Origin: Hibiscus mutabilis
Taxonomy: Eukaryota; Streptophyta; Magnoliopsida; Malvales; Malvaceae
Direction of reading: 5' to 3'
Assembly: GCA_019671005.1 (NCBI GenBank)
Contig: CM033745.1
Span: 372,001 to 436,000, forward strand
Length of the DNA stretch: 64,000 nt
The notes under the pieces were generated by a model, which saw only the letters and a list, made by a program, of their open reading frames with translations, made no database searches and had not been told where the DNA came from. This document shows, in pieces, positions 44,546 to 57,075 of this stretch (the stretch's first letter is position 1; each line of letters begins with the position of its first letter). Both the position numbers and the translations under genes were made by a program.

Positions 44546-44812
44546 GAACTATTGCTTGTCCTCAAGCAATGCAAACTCATAATTACCTGCCAAGACTTCA
44601 AATTTTCACAAACTTAGCTTTGAACTTGATTTCAATTCTCTGAACCGGGGGCAAAGTATGATTGGCTTTTTATTTTTCAAAACGAGGAATTACTCGGAAT
44701 CAAACTATAATGCTTGTGAGTGTGTGCGGAGTTGTGTGCAAGTTGATTTTTCGATTCTATGCAAACAATAGGTTTTCAAATTACTTGATGGGTTCTTTTT
44801 AACATGTTTTAA

Positions 44813-44997
44813 CTAGAGCCAATTTCGGGCACCTCTAGTGTTTTATTTTTAGTTTTCTTAAGTTAATTTAATCGACTAGAGCCGGTTTGGGCACCTCTAG
44901 TTAACCGAAAAAAAATTTTAACGCCTCCTAGAGCCGATTTGGCACCTCTAGTGATCAATTTTTAGCACATGCTAGAGCCAATTTCGGGCACCTCTAG
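44813..44997. repeat. Four CTAGAG/CTCTAG hairpins in a row, copy B
   Basis: At 44813-44838, 44876-44901, 44928-44951 and 44972-44997 the sequence CTAGAGCC(A/G)...GGCACCTCTAG repeats with six-base perfect arms. Spacers are unrelated and 20-37 bases long. Loops differ by small C/G indels. Confidence 0.85.
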
Positions 44998-45322
44998 CAT
45001 TCATCCAATTTTTATTCTAATCCCCCAATTAGTTAATTATCAACCTAAGTTTACTAGAACTCCTTAAATCAATCAAACCACAACAAAGTTTCATCAAATT
45101 TAGCATCATAGTAAAATTCTAAGTTTTTCATGGTTATCCTAGAATAAAAATTCTATCAATTAAGTGCATTGGTAAAGTCATCATTGAATATTCATCAAAT
45201 CTAAGCAATTCTTGTTCCAATTAAAGGCATGGCAAGCAATTTATGTATCCTAAATGTAATGCTTAAGATTAATGTAACTAAACATGGTAATTACTAATAA
45301 CAATCCCCCAAACTCGAGTGAG

Positions 45323-45338
45323 GCATTGTCCTCAATGC
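45323..45338. repeat. Second PPT-hairpin module, copy B
   Basis: GCATTG-TCCT-CAATGC hairpin with the same TCCT loop as the one at the LTR border, preceded by CCCCCAAACTCGA (45305-45317), which repeats the polypurine tract. A duplicated module about 770 bases inside the element. Confidence 0.7.
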
Positions 45339-45906
45339 ATGCATAAAAATAACGAAAAATAAAAATAAAATGCATACGAGGACTTACTTGAGAGTTCGTC
45401 ATCGTAGATGATTAGTTTCCTTCTAGTTGGCGTCTTGATTTTCTTGCTTGAATGCAATGGTTGTTTTCTTGTTGCCGGGATGTCTTCACTTTGGTTGCCG
45501 TGGCATCTTCGGGTTGGTTGCCGTGGCATCAGCTTGTGCATGCATGAAGTAAGTTGTCGCGCATCTTCTTCATTGGTTGCTTGGGCAATGATCTTGGCAT
45601 AAATTTCCTTAGCATAGTAGTTGTGAGTCTTGTTGTGAAAAAGAAAATAAAGAAAACCTGAAAAACTAAAGATAATGAAGAAAAAATAAAATATCTCCTA
45701 AAATTAAAAATAAAAATAAAAAGAAAAAGAAAAAGGAAATATCGAGAGGAGAGCATGCTCATGCATCTCCTAAGTTGACCACTTCCTTGTTACGTTCCAC
45801 ATGGGCACCATTGTAGTGCTTCAATCTTTGTCCATTAACTTTGAATTCATGGTTGTCGAGATGGACTTGATTATCACAAAGACCATGGGAGAATGGTTTG
45901 ACGACT

Positions 45907-47010
45907 TCAAATGGTCCCGACCATCTTGATTTCGCTTTCCGGGAAAAGTTTTAGCCGAGAATTGAATAGGAGAACTAGTTGCCCTGGCGTGAATTGCCGT
46001 GGCAATAGTTTCTTGTCATGCCATCGCTTTGTTTTCTCCTTGTATATTCGTGCATTGTTATAGGCGAGTGCACGAAATTCTTCTATCTCATTGAGATCCT
46101 TCAAGCGCTTTTGTCCGGCACTTTCCCAATCCATATTCACGGTCTTGATTGCCCAATACGCCTTATGCTCGATTTCCACCGGTAGATGACATGTTTTACC
46201 ATAGACAAGCCGGAAGGGGGACATACCTAATGGTGTTTTGAATGCAGTGCGATATGCCCAAAGTACGTCATCTAGTCTTAATGACCAATCCTTCCTTGAG
46301 GGATTTACAACTTTCTCGAGTATTCCCTTCAACTCCCGGTTGGAAATTTCGCTTGCCCGTTGGTTTGTGGGTGATATGCCGTGGCGATCTTGTGTGATAT
46401 GCCGAGCGTTGCAACATCTTGGCAATTAGTCATTGTCAAAATGCTTGCCCCCGTCGCTGATAATTGCTCTCGGCATCCCAAACCGTAAATATGTTTTTCT
46501 GCAGGAATCGTTGCACGGTCTTGGAATCGTCGTTGGGAACTGCAGCTGCCTGCCTACCCATTTAGACACATAGTCGACGGCGAGTAAGATGTAGAGGTTG
46601 CCGAATGAAGATGGGAAAGGTCCCATAAAATCGATCCCCATACATCGAACAGTTCCACCTCGATGATGTTCGAGTGGCATCTCATGTCGCCTAGAGATAT
46701 TGCCCGCCTTACGGCAACGATCACATTGCTTGTAAAAGTCTTGGGCATCTTTGTACAATGTTGGCCAATACAACCCGGATTGCAAGACTTTGGCATGATA
46801 CGAGTTCCTCCAAAATGTCCTCCATAGGGTGAAGAATGGCATTGTCGGAGTACATTCTGTTGCTCTTCTTCGAGGACACATCAGCGTATAACCCGATCTG
46901 CACATTGTTTAAACAAAAGAGGCTCGTCCCAAAAGTAATGCTTAGCATTATGGCGGAACCGCTTCTTCCCTTGGTGAGTAATGCCATACGGAAAAATACC
47001 ACAAACAAGG
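45907..47010 (-). pseudogene. Integrase module of gypsy pol, copy B
   Basis: Zinc-binding part near 46700-46905 (CDRCRKAGNISRRHE). Catalytic core with the first Asp in MGIDFMGPFPSSFGN, the second in ISDGGKHFDN, and the Glu region SEISNRELKGILEKV. Downstream are KTPLGMSPFRLVYGKTCHLP and a conserved C-terminal RWHDKKLLPRQFTPGQLVLL. The frame is broken near 46430, 46530 and 46800. Integrase inserts the cDNA into the genome; this copy is inactive. Confidence 0.82.
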
Positions 47011-47189
47011 AAGTTAACTAAATCTGCGTACCAAGGTATTGCCGGGCATGTCTTTGTCGTAGTGTCTGCTCCCAAAATTGCCGAGGCGTGCTCGTCAAAG
47101 TCTGCTGCGGCGTCAAGAGTTGCCGAGGCGTGTGCTTCCATGGTTTCCGAGGCGCTGGGGCTGCCGAGGCGTCAAGGGTTTCCGAGGCG

Positions 47190-47744
47190 ATTAGAATTTG
47201 TTCATCCGGGAATGCATCACATATCTCTAGATCCGCGTCCTCCTCCCTATTGCGTTCCAAACGTGATAAGTGATCGCCACTTGATTTTCTGTTCCTTTCC
47301 GTCCTTAATTTCAATATCAAATTCTTGTAAAAGTAATATCCAACGAATCAAACGAGGTTTAGCATCCTTTTTAGCAAATAAGTATTTGATTGCCGAATGG
47401 TCCGTATGAACAATTACCTTTGTACCAATTAAATAGGATCGGAACTTGTCAAATGCGAAAACTACACTAGTAACTCTTTCTCCGTTGTTGTGTAATTCAC
47501 TTGAGCATAGTTAAGAGTTTTACTAGCGTAGTATATCACATGGAATGTCTTACCTGTGCGTTGGCCTAGGACTGCTCCTACCGCGAAATCACTTGCATCA
47601 CACATGAGCTCAAAAGGTAGCGTCAAACTGGTGGAACAACAATGGGTGCCGAGGCAAGCTTTTTCTTTAGGGTTTCAAATGCTTGAGTGCAAGAATCATC
47701 AAAATCGAAGACTTTATCCTGTTCAAGCAGATTACACAAAGGTT
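47190..47744 (-). pseudogene. RNase H module of gypsy pol, copy B
   Basis: Minus-strand fragments in several frames, with the usual Ty3/gypsy RNase H elements (FELMCDASD near 47610, ALNYAQVNYTT-like near 47500, a VHTDHSAIKYLFAKK-like block near 47370). Towards integrase it runs into a spacer with repeated ASA/HASA residues encoded by the GCCNNGGC palindromes (47080-47180). Confidence 0.65.
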
Positions 47745-48595
47745 TAGTGATTTTAGAAAAGTTATGAATGAACCTCCCATGTAAAAACCTCGCATGTCCG
47801 AGAAAACTTGAATTCTTTTAACCGAATTTGGTGGGGTAATCTCTCGATCACGTCCACCTTGGCTTTGTCTACTTCAATTCCTTGGATGAAATCTTATGGC
47901 CGAGCACTATTCCTTCATCTACCATAAAGTGGCATTTCTCCCAATTGAGGACTAAATCCGTTTCTTCGCATCTTGCCAACACCCTCTCTAAATTGCCGAG
48001 ACAGCCGTCCGGGTCATTACAAAAACCGAAAAATCATCCATGAAGATCTCAAGGAAGTCTTCGACCATGTCCGAAAAGAGCGCCATCATGCATCTTTGGA
48101 AGGTTGCCGGGCGTTACACAATCCGAACGGCATCCTTCGAAGGCATAAGTACCGTAGGGGCATGTGAAGGTTGTCTTTTCTTGATCTTCCGTGTGCTATG
48201 GCAATCTGATTGTAACCTGAATAACCATCAAGAAAATAAAGAAAAGGGTTTACTGCAAGACGGTCAAGCATTTGATCAATAAAGGGTAATGGGAAGTGAT
48301 CTTTCCTAGTGGCTTTGTTTAGCTTTCGATAGTCCATACAAACCCTCCAACCGGTCACAAATCTGGTTGGGATAAGTTCATTATTTTCATTACTCACCAC
48401 TGTTATACCTCCCTTTTTCGCACACATTGTACCGGACTTACCCATACTATCGGAGATAGGGTATATAATGCCAAGTCAAGCCACTTGATGATTTCTTTCA
48501 TTACAACCCCTTTCATGGCATGATTCATTTTCCTCCGGGCCTCAATTGAAGGTTTGTGATCATCTTCCAACAAGATCTTGTGCATGCACACCGCC
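47745..48595 (-). pseudogene. Reverse transcriptase module of gypsy pol, copy B
   Basis: Ordered motifs: AWVSPVQCV-type start (48403-48591), NELIPTRFVTGWRVCMDYRK and LNKATRKDHFPLPFIDQMLD (48240-48410), RRMPFGLCNA near 48120, and the catalytic FMDD at about 48028-48040. It is split by at least three indels, including one just after FGLCNA. In copy A the same stretch (56282-56611) is open. Confidence 0.82.
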
Positions 48596-49262
48596 GGCTA
48601 ATTCCTTCAAGTCGGCAATTGTCCACCCTATTGCCTTTTTATGTAGCTTCAACATGTTGATTAGCTTCTTTTCTGCTCAGTCTGTAACTTAGAGGAAATA
48701 ATTACGGGTAATGTATTATCGATCCCTAAGTATACATATTTTAGTTGATCCGCAATTGTTTCAACTCAAGAATTGGTGGATTTTCGATGAGGGTTTTTCG
48801 ATCTTACCTTCCTTACCCGAGTAGTCCAGTGGGTTCAAAGTATGTACCGGGTCGATTTACTAGCCAATTTACCTCTTCTCGTTGTTCCTCATCGACCGCT
48901 CTTCATTCTCCTCGGGTTCCTCTTGATCAAGAATGTAGTTGCCGAGGCAACTAAATTCCTCATCGGTTAAACTCTGCCGTGGCATGAAGTAGTTGGCATT
49001 CTTCTCGGATCATCGGCATGCCTTAGTGTTTGGAATACATTTAGTTTTACCCGCTGGTCATTCACCCTCATTGTGAGTTCTCCTTTTCAACGTCGATCAA
49101 GGTTCTCCCCGTCGCTAGGAATGGTCTCCCGAGAATGATAGGTGCATGCTCATCCGCTTCACAATCCAAAACAATAAAGTCACGGGAAAAATGAATTTAT
49201 CAACTTTTACCAAAAGATGTCCTCGATTTTTCCCTCTCGGATGCACATAGGATCTGGCTCGG

Positions 49263-49715
49263 CTAGCTGCAAAGATAATCATTGTAGGTCTTGCCTTCCC
49301 GATTCCTAGTTTCGAAAACCGATTTAGGCATCAAGTTTATGCTAGCCCCTAGGTCGCATAGTGCTTTCCCGACATAGTGATTTCCAATAGAACAGGGTAT
49401 TGTGAAACTTCCGGGATCCTTCAACTTGGGCGGCATGCGATTGTGCAACATTGCCATGCATCCTCTGTCATGGCAATCTGTTTCAAACTCTCCTAGCCTT
49501 GTTCTCTTGGACACAATGTCTTTAAGAAACTTGGCATAGTTTGGCATTTGTTCAATTGCTTCCACCAATGGCAAGTTGATGTGGACTTGCTTTAAGATAT
49601 CAAGAAACTTCTTGAATTGGTATTCTTGCTTTTGTCGCTTCAATCTTTGTGGGAATGGTGGTGGAAGTCGGATATCTTCTATCCTTTCATTGGTTTGAAA
49701 CCTGATTGACGGCAT
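49263..49715 (-). pseudogene. Protease region of gypsy pol, copy B
   Basis: Open stretch of about 150 codons with PPPFPQRLKRQKQEYQFKKF and the aspartic protease signature ALCDLGASINLMPKSVF (active Asp in DLGAS). The frame ends soon after the active site. Confidence 0.78.
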
Positions 49716-51369
49716 TACAGGGACATCCGAGTTGCCGATGCGTTACCAACCGGGGTTGCCGAGGCGTGCTTATCGCAAGTTGCCGAGGCGTCACCGGTTG
49801 CCGCAGCAATTCCCGGTTCAAAGATCCGAGACTTTGCCGCTAGGTTCGCCTTGATCTTTTTGTGGAGTTTTGTTTGACGAGCGGGTTTGAACCTCTCTAA
49901 GTTGTTGGCCACTTCTGGTGGTGATTGCCTTACATTGCTCATGGCCGTTCCTCTTGCGACTTCATGATCGCTAGGTAAACCTCCTTGTGGTCTAGTGTTG
50001 AGATTTTGAGCAAACTGTCCGACTTGATTTTCCAATGATTTGATTGCCGCCTCTTGGTTTTGCAATCTCATCTCGGTCCTGTTAATAAAAGCATCGATTC
50101 TTTTTATGAAATTACTATTCTCAGCCATATAAGATTCAGTTTTTCATCATAAAAGCATTTAGAGAATTTTCCAAAGAACTAGATGTTGTCGGTTGTTGCC
50201 GCGGCATCCGCTGTCGTGGCATATTCTCACGGAATCCGATGCTTGTGCATTCTGATTGTTCTGGTTTAGAGCATTGTTGGGATTACTCCATGAAAAATTC
50301 GGTGCTTCTTCCAAGCTGGATTGTATGTATTTGACATCATGTTGTTGCCCCGATTGTAATTCCCCACATAGAAGCTAGATTCCTGATTCTCGCATACATT
50401 CGTAAGAATTATGGTTATCACCACATAACTCACAAAAAGAATCCATTACCTTGACTTCATGTGTGTTGTTTGGTTTTTGCATGTTCGACCATCTTGGTTA
50501 AAGCGGCCAATTGTGCCGAAATTGAATCTGATGATCCTAGTTCATGTATTGTGGCTTGGCGCCTAACTCCTCCTCTTCTAGTAGATGGGAATTGATAGTC
50601 ATTCTTGGCCAGCCTGTTAAAATTTGCATTGCTTCCTCCGGCGACTTATCTAAGAGTATGCCGCTTGCCGAGGCATCTAGCATCATCCTTGTTGGTGTAT
50701 TCACGGCGTTGTAAAACATTGTCACTTGAGTCCACACCGAAATGTGTAGAGGACATTTGTGTAGAAGTTCTCTATATCGCTCCCAAGCCTCGTACATGGA
50801 TTCATCATCCGCCGGTAAAAGAAGTAATGTCGCTACGGCTTATCGCTTAAATTTGTAGGATTAAATCTAGCAAGGAAATCACGACAAAGATCAGTCCAAG
50901 ATGCTATGGATCCGGCAGGAATGCTATTTAGCCATGCTTTCGCCCTATCCCTCAGTGAATAGGGGAATAATCTTAATCGTAAGACATCGGGGGTGACTCC
51001 GTGTATCTTGAACGAGTTGCAAATCTCGAGGAAAGATTTCAGATGTTGTCGTGCATCTTCAGCTGCTGAGCCGCCAAATTGACCTATTGTGTTGATCATA
51101 TTAAACATTACCGGTTTCAACTCAAAGTGGTCGGCTTCAATTTCGGGTGCGACAACTCCGGGTTGAGTCCATCAAGATCTTCTTCAAGATAGTCTCGAAT
51201 CGCTTCTGTTTCGTGCAAGAATCACTCCTCCCCGCCGAACATCTTGATTAATATTGCCGTCTTGATTTGCCATTGCTTCTCTTATCCTTCGTCTAAGTCT
51301 TTGTAAGGTTCGTTCGATTTCTGGATCAAAGGATATTCGTGAAGTCGGTCTCGCCCAGTCATATACCAA
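49716..51369 (-). pseudogene. Gag of Athila-like element, copy B
   Basis: Start at 51369 (MVYDWARPTSRISFDPEIER). Frameshifted fragments follow, with the retrotrans_gag core KAWLNSIPAGSIASWTDLCR (50833-51120) and SMYEAWERYRELLHKCPLH (about 50730-50800). Then comes a zinc-knuckle area and a coiled-coil-like MRLQNQEAAIKSLENQVGQF (49970-50128). The tail carries repeated ASAT units (GDASATCDKHASAT). At least five breaks. Confidence 0.8.
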
Positions 51370-51460
51370 TGCAAAACCAAAGTTTGTTAGCCCTTTGAAT
51401 TTTAAACAAGAAAAATAAAAAGAATGTGCAAGAAAATAAAAACAAAGTCGCTATTGCCAA

Positions 51461-51478
51461 TCCCCGGCAACGGCGCCA
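51461..51478 (-). promoter_or_regulatory. Primer binding site, copy B
   Basis: TGGCGCCGTTGCCGGGGA on the minus strand, the tRNA-Asp-type PBS of Athila elements, six bases inside LTR 2. Copy A has two changes here. Confidence 0.8.
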
Positions 51479-51484
51479 AAAACT

Positions 51485-53007
51485 TGTTGCGCGTAATAAG
51501 TGCTACGCAAATGTGCAAGTATACACGTCGCAAGTTATAGTATAAAAGATATCGTCTCCACAGGGATTGGTGCCACTTCAAGAATCTAGTCTCTTGTACT
51601 GTAAAAAGTAAAAACACAAGTAAAGGATTATCGAAGTTTAACTAATTACTAATCTAGAAAGCAATAAAATAAAATAAAAGATGAATTCAATTGAGAGAGA
51701 TAGGCTAGGTTATCGTGAGTTGAGGTGTGATAGCCGATTGGATTGTCTTGGTAAAGAGTGCATGGGCAACTCGATTGCCGTGGCGACTTTGCACAACGGG
51801 GTTGCCTTGGCAACTAATTGATGGTTGCTTGGGCGACTAGTTGGGCAACTACTTGGGCGATCGGGCAGCAACTTCAAGGTTCGGCGGAGCGTTCTTCAAT
51901 GGTTTCTTCTTATCCCTAAGTCGAAACTCTAGCTACTTGTGCATGCCTTGATAATACATCCTCTGCGTGAATCAAGGGTGAACAACAACCAATCTTGCGC
52001 TCCTCTTAGCCGTTGAAATCCTTAACTTATTCCTAAGCCGGATTAATCTTCACCATCATTGGATTGCATAAAGATCATATTCATTCGTTTCTTGAATCTA
52101 ACTCTCCCGATATTAGATAAATGGATGAAATCACGAGATCCTCTCCCAATTCACTCATAAACAATAATAAGAATCAAGAATGAATAAACCTTGAAATAGA
52201 AAAGTGCAAACTCTTATTACCTAAACAAAACCAATAGTTTCTCACAACCACAAAACACAATAACCATAGCCAAGTAAATTTAGTTCATGGCTAGGTTCCA
52301 AAGAAACACAAGATAATTAATCCCTAGCATGAACCCAATCGAACAAAAGATGAAGGAAGAGGCTTGTCGAAATCCTCCTTGCCCTTGATGCTTGTCGAAA
52401 ATTCTCTCCTCTTGCCCTACTTGGACTTGCCAAATTTCCCTCTTGCTCTCTCTATTCATCTTGTCGAAATCTCCTTGGTATTTATAGGGCTAGGCCAAAG
52501 TCCTTCTTTGAGGAGGAGGAGTTTGAGTTGGAATTAAATTATCTTTAAAGAATATAATTCTTTATTATAATTTTATTCCTATTAGAACTTCTCCTATCCT
52601 CTTGGAATTTAATTCTTCTTTAATCTCTGCATGGCAATCAAATTCCTTTGGGCTTGGGCCTTGCTCCATGTCATCTTGGGCTTGTAAAGTCATGAATTTC
52701 GACATCCATATTGCTTTTGGTCTTTGTCGACAAATGCCATGGCAACTAGCTCGGCGTCTCCTTCATGCACTGCCACAGCAACTAGCTTGGCATTGCTTTG
52801 GCAAGTGATCCTGCATATACACACAAAAAACACACCAAAGCAGCATCTATTTCCACAAAAATCACCAAGTTATGTAATCAAGTTCAACGTTTGAAGGAAA
52901 CATGGATTAATGCATGAATGACTAACTATGCAACTAATATGAGCCTAAGTCTAACAAAGAATATGAGTAAAAAGGGTAAGAAAAATAGTACTTTTGAACA
53001 CTTATCA
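51485..53007 (-). repeat. LTR 2 (middle, shared) of the Athila-like array
   Basis: About 1523 bases, TGATAAGTG...CGCGCAACA on the minus strand, with TG/CA ends. The TATA box (CTATAAATA) is at 52479-52487. It serves as 3' LTR of copy A and 5' LTR of copy B. Confidence 0.88.
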
Positions 53008-53020
53008 CACCCCCAAACTC
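53008..53020 (-). promoter_or_regulatory. Polypurine tract, copy A
   Basis: GAGTTTGGGGGTG on the minus strand, directly abutting LTR 2. The TCCT-loop hairpin is at 53026-53045 and the second module's hairpin at 53802-53817. Confidence 0.8.
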
Positions 53021-53292
53021 GAACTATTGCTTGTCCTCAAGCAATGCAAACTCATAATTACCCGCCAAGACTTCAAATTTTCACAAACTTAGCTTTGAAC
53101 TTGATTTCAATTCTTCGAACAGGGGCACAAAGTATGATTGGCTTTTTATTTTTCGTAAAAACGAGGAATTACTCGGAATCAAACTATAATGCTTGTGAGT
53201 GTGTGCGGAGTTGTGTGCAAGTTGATTTTTCGGATTCTATGCAAACAATAGGTTTTCAAATTACTTGATGGGTTCTTTTTAACATGTTTTAA

Positions 53293-53476
53293 CTAGAGCC
53301 AATTTGGGCACCTCTAGTGTTTTATTTTTAGTTTTCTTAAGTTAATTTAATCGACTAGAGCCGGTTTCGGCACCTCTAGTTAACCGAAAAAATTTTAACG
53401 CCTCCTAGAGCCGATTTCGGCACCTCTAGTGATCAATTTTTAGCACATGCTAGAGCCAATTTCGGGCACCTCTAGC
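53293..53476. repeat. Four CTAGAG/CTCTAG hairpins in a row, copy A
   Basis: Same four hairpins and spacers as in copy B (44813-44997). Loop differences are TTTCGGGC, TTTGGGC and TTTCGGC, always in the same C/G position. Confidence 0.85.
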
Positions 53477-54384
53477 ATTCATCCAATTTTTATTCTAATC
53501 CCCCATTAGTTAATTATCAACCTAAGTTTACTAGAACTCCTTAAATCAATCAAACCACAACAAAGTGTTTCATCAAATTTAGCATCATAGTAAAATTCTA
53601 AGTTTTTCATGGTTATCCTAGAATAAAAATTCTATCAATTAAGTGCATTGGTAAAGTCATCATTGAATATTCATCAAATCTAAGCAATTCTTGTTCCAAT
53701 TAAAGGCATGGCAAGCAATTTATGTATCCTAAATGTAATGCTTAAGATTAATGTAACTAAACATGGTAATTACTAATAACAATCCCCCAAACTCGAGTGA
53801 GGCATTGTCCTCAATGCATGCATAAAAATAACGAAAAATAAAAAAAAATGCATACGAGGACTTACTTGAGAGTTCGTCATCGTAGATGATTAGTTTCCTT
53901 CTAGTTGGCGTCTTGATTTTCTTGCTTGAATGCAATGGTTGTTTTCTTGTTGCCGGGATGTCTTCACTTTGGTTGCCGTGGCATCTTCGTGGTTGGTTGC
54001 CGTGGCATCAGCTTGTGCATGCATGAAGTAAGTTGTCGCGGCATCTTCTTCATTGGTTGCGGGGCAATGATCTTGGCAGAAATTTCCTTAGCATAGTAGT
54101 TGTGAGTCTTGTTGTGAAAAAGAAAATAAAGAAAACCTGAAAACTAAAGATAATGAAGAAAAAATAAAATATCTCCTAAAATTAAAAATAAAAATAAAAA
54201 GAAAAAGAAAAAGGAAATACTGAGAGGAGAGCATGCTCATGCATCTCCTAAGTTGACCACTTCCTTGTTACGTTCCACATGGGCACCATTGTAGTGCTTC
54301 AATCTTTGTCCATTAACTTTGAATTCATGGTTGTCGAGATGGACTTGATTATCACAAAGACCATGGGAGAATGGTTTGACGACT

Positions 54385-55500
54385 TCAAATGGTCCCACCA
54401 TCTTGATTTCGCTTTCCGGGAAAAAGTTTTAGCCGAGAATTGAATAGGAGAACTAGTTGCCCTCGGGCGTGAATTGCCGTGGGCAATAGTTTCTTGTCAT
54501 GCCATCGCTTTGTTTTCTCCTTGTATATTCGTGCATTGTTATAGGCGAGTGCACGAAATTCTTCTATCTCATTGAGATCCATCAAGCGCTTTTGTCCGCA
54601 CTTTCCCAATCCATATTCACGGTCTTGATTGCCCAAAGACGCCTTGTGCTCGATTTCCACCGGTAGATGACATGTTTTACCATAGACAAGCCGGAAGGGG
54701 ACATACCTAATGGTGTTTTGAATGCAAAGCGATATGCCCAAAGTGCGTCATCTAGTCTTAATGACCAATCCTTCCTTGAGGGATTTACAACTTTCTCGAG
54801 TATTCCCTTCAACTCCCGGTTGGAAATTTCGCTTGCCCGTTGGTTTGTGGGTGATATGCCGTGGCGATCTTGTGTGATATGCCGGCGTTGCAACATCTTG
54901 GCAATTAGTCTGTTGTCAAAATGCTTGCCCGTCGCTGATAATTGCTCTCGGCATCCCAAACCGTAAATATGTTTTTCTCGCAGAATCGCTGCACGGTCTT
55001 GGAATCGCTGTTGGGAACTCGCAGCCGCCTCTACCCATTTAGACACATAGTCGACGGCGAGTAAGATGTAGAGGTTGCCGAATGAAGATGGGAAAGGTCC
55101 CATAAAATCGATCCCCATACATCGAATGGTTCCACCTCGATGATGTTCTCGAGTGGCATCTCATGTCGCCTAGAGATATTGCCCGCCTTACGCAACGATC
55201 ACATTGCTTGTAAAAGTCTTGGGCATCTTTGTACAATGTTGGCCAATACAACCCGGATTGCAAGACTTTGGCCGCTGATGCGAGTTCCTCCAAAATGTCC
55301 TCCATAGGGTGAAGAATGGCATTGTCGAAGTACATTCTGTTGTTTCTTCTTAAGGACACATCAACAGATAACCCGATCTGCACATTGTTTAAACAAAAGA
55401 GGCTCGTCCCAAAAGTAATGCTTAGCATTATGGCGGAACCGCTTCTTCCCTTGGTGAGTAATGCCATACGGAAAAATACCACAAACAAGGAAGTTAACTA
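54385..55500 (-). pseudogene. Integrase module of gypsy pol, copy A
   Basis: MGIDFMGPFPSSFGN starts an open stretch at 55118. The second Asp region near 54940-54960 is altered relative to copy B (a G-containing stretch is lost). SEISNRELKGILEKV and KTPLGMSP follow, with frame breaks near 54600, 54700 and 55190. Confidence 0.8.
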
Positions 55501-55649
55501 AATCTGCGTACCAAGGTATTGCCGGGCATGTCTTTGTCGTAGTGTCTGCTCCCAAAATTGCCGAGGCGTGCTCGTCAAAGTCTGGCTGCGGCGTCAAGAG
55601 TTGCCGAGGCGTGTGCTTCCATGGTTTCCGAGGCGTCATGGGCTGCCGA

Positions 55650-56231
55650 GGCGTCAAGGGTTTTGAGGCGATTAGAATTTGTTCATCCGGAATGCATCAC
55701 ATATCTCTAGATCCGCGTCCTCCTCCCTATTGCGTTCCAAACGTGATAAGTGATCGCCCACTTGATTTTCTGTTCCTTTCTGTCCCAATTTCAATATCAA
55801 ATTCTTGTAAAAGTAATATCCAACGAATCAAACGAGGTTTAGCATCCTTTTTAGCAAATAAGTATTTGATTGCCGAATGGTCCGTATGAACAATTACCTT
55901 TGTACCAATTAAATAGGATCGAACTTGTCAAATGCGAAAAACTACAAACTAGTAACTCTTTCTCCGTTGTTGTGTAATTCACTTGAGCATAGTTAAGAGT
56001 TTTACTAGCGTAGTATATCACATGGAATGTCTTACCTGTATTGGCCTAGGACTGCTCCTACCGCAAATCACTTGCATCACACATGAGCTCAAAAGGTAGC
56101 GTCCAATCTGGTGGAACAACAATGGGTGCGAGGCAAGCTTTTTCTTTAGGGTTTCAAATGCTTGAGTGCAAGAATCATCAAAATCAAGACTTTATCCTGC
56201 TTCCAGATTACACAAAGGTTTAGTGATTTTA
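55650..56231 (-). pseudogene. RNase H module of gypsy pol, copy A
   Basis: Same segment as copy B 47190-47744, with different indels. Motif blocks are recognisable only by switching frames. Confidence 0.6.
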
Positions 56232-57075
56232 GAAAAGTTATGAATGAACCTCCTGTAAAAACCTGCATGTCCGAGAAAACTTCAATTCTTTTTAACCGAA
56301 TTTGGTGGGGGTAATCTCTCGATCACGTCCACCTTGGCTTTGTCTACTTCAATTCCCTTGGATGAAATCTTATGGCCGAGCACTATTCCTTCATCTACCA
56401 TAAAGTGGCATTTCTCCCAATTGAGGACTAAATCCGTTTCTTCGCATCTTGCCAACACCCTCTCTAAATTGCCGACACAGCCGTCGAAGTCATTACCAAA
56501 AACCGAAAAATCATCCATGAAGATCTCAAGGAAGTCTTCGACCATGTCTGAAAAGAGCGCCATCATGCATCTTTGGAAGGTTGCCGGGGCGTTACACAAT
56601 CCGAACGGCATCCTTCGAAAGGCATAAGTACCGTAGGGGCATGTGAAGGTTGTCTTTTCTTGATCTTCCGGTGCTATGGCAATCTGATTGTAACCGAATA
56701 ACCATCAAGAAAACAAAGAAAAGGGTTTACCCGCAAGACGGTCAAGCATTTGATCAATAAAGGGTAATGGGAAGTGATCTTTCCTAGTGGCTTTGTTTAG
56801 CTTTCGATAGTCCATACAAACCCTCCAACCGTCACAGTCTGGTTGGGATAAGTTCATTATTTTCATTACTCACCACTGTTATACCTCCTTTTTCGCACAC
56901 ATTGTACCGGACTTACCCACGCATTTATCGGAGATAGGGTATATAATGCCAAGGCGTCAAGCCACTTGATGATTTCTTTCATTACAACCCCTTTCATGGC
57001 ATGATTCAGTTTCCTCTGGGCCTCAATTGAAGGTTTGTGATCATCTTCCAACAAGATCTTGTGCATGCACACCGC
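56232..57075 (-). pseudogene. Reverse transcriptase module of gypsy pol, copy A
   Basis: Best-preserved RT part: 56282-56611 open, with MPFGLCNAPATFQRCMMALF, DFLEIFMDDFSVFGND (catalytic Asp pair) and LNWEKCHFMVDEGIVLGHKI. The N-terminal part (56866-57072) has KWLDALALYTLSPINAWVSP. It is interrupted between 56640 and 56870. Confidence 0.85.

Larger units (their letters stand above)
44533..51484 (-). mobile_element. Athila-like Ty3/gypsy internal region, copy B (left)
   Basis: About 6.95 kb between LTR 1 and LTR 2, minus-strand orientation. Order in the element: PBS 51461-51478, gag, protease, RT, RNase H, integrase, non-coding 3' region with hairpins, PPT 44533-44545. The PBS reads TGGCGCCGTTGCCGGGGA, the tRNA-Asp-type site typical of Athila elements. 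All coding modules carry small indels, so none is full-length. The layout matches copy A throughout. Confidence 0.88.

Noticed and set aside
44813..44997. CRISPR-like array (repeats with unique spacers)
   Set aside because: The repeats are hairpins inside a plant retrotransposon, spacers are identical in both element copies, and no cas genes exist.
46981..47409. 142-codon plus-strand frame, also at 55461-55889
   Set aside because: Antisense shadow of the integrase/RNase H region, with the palindromes read as AEAxS-like residues.
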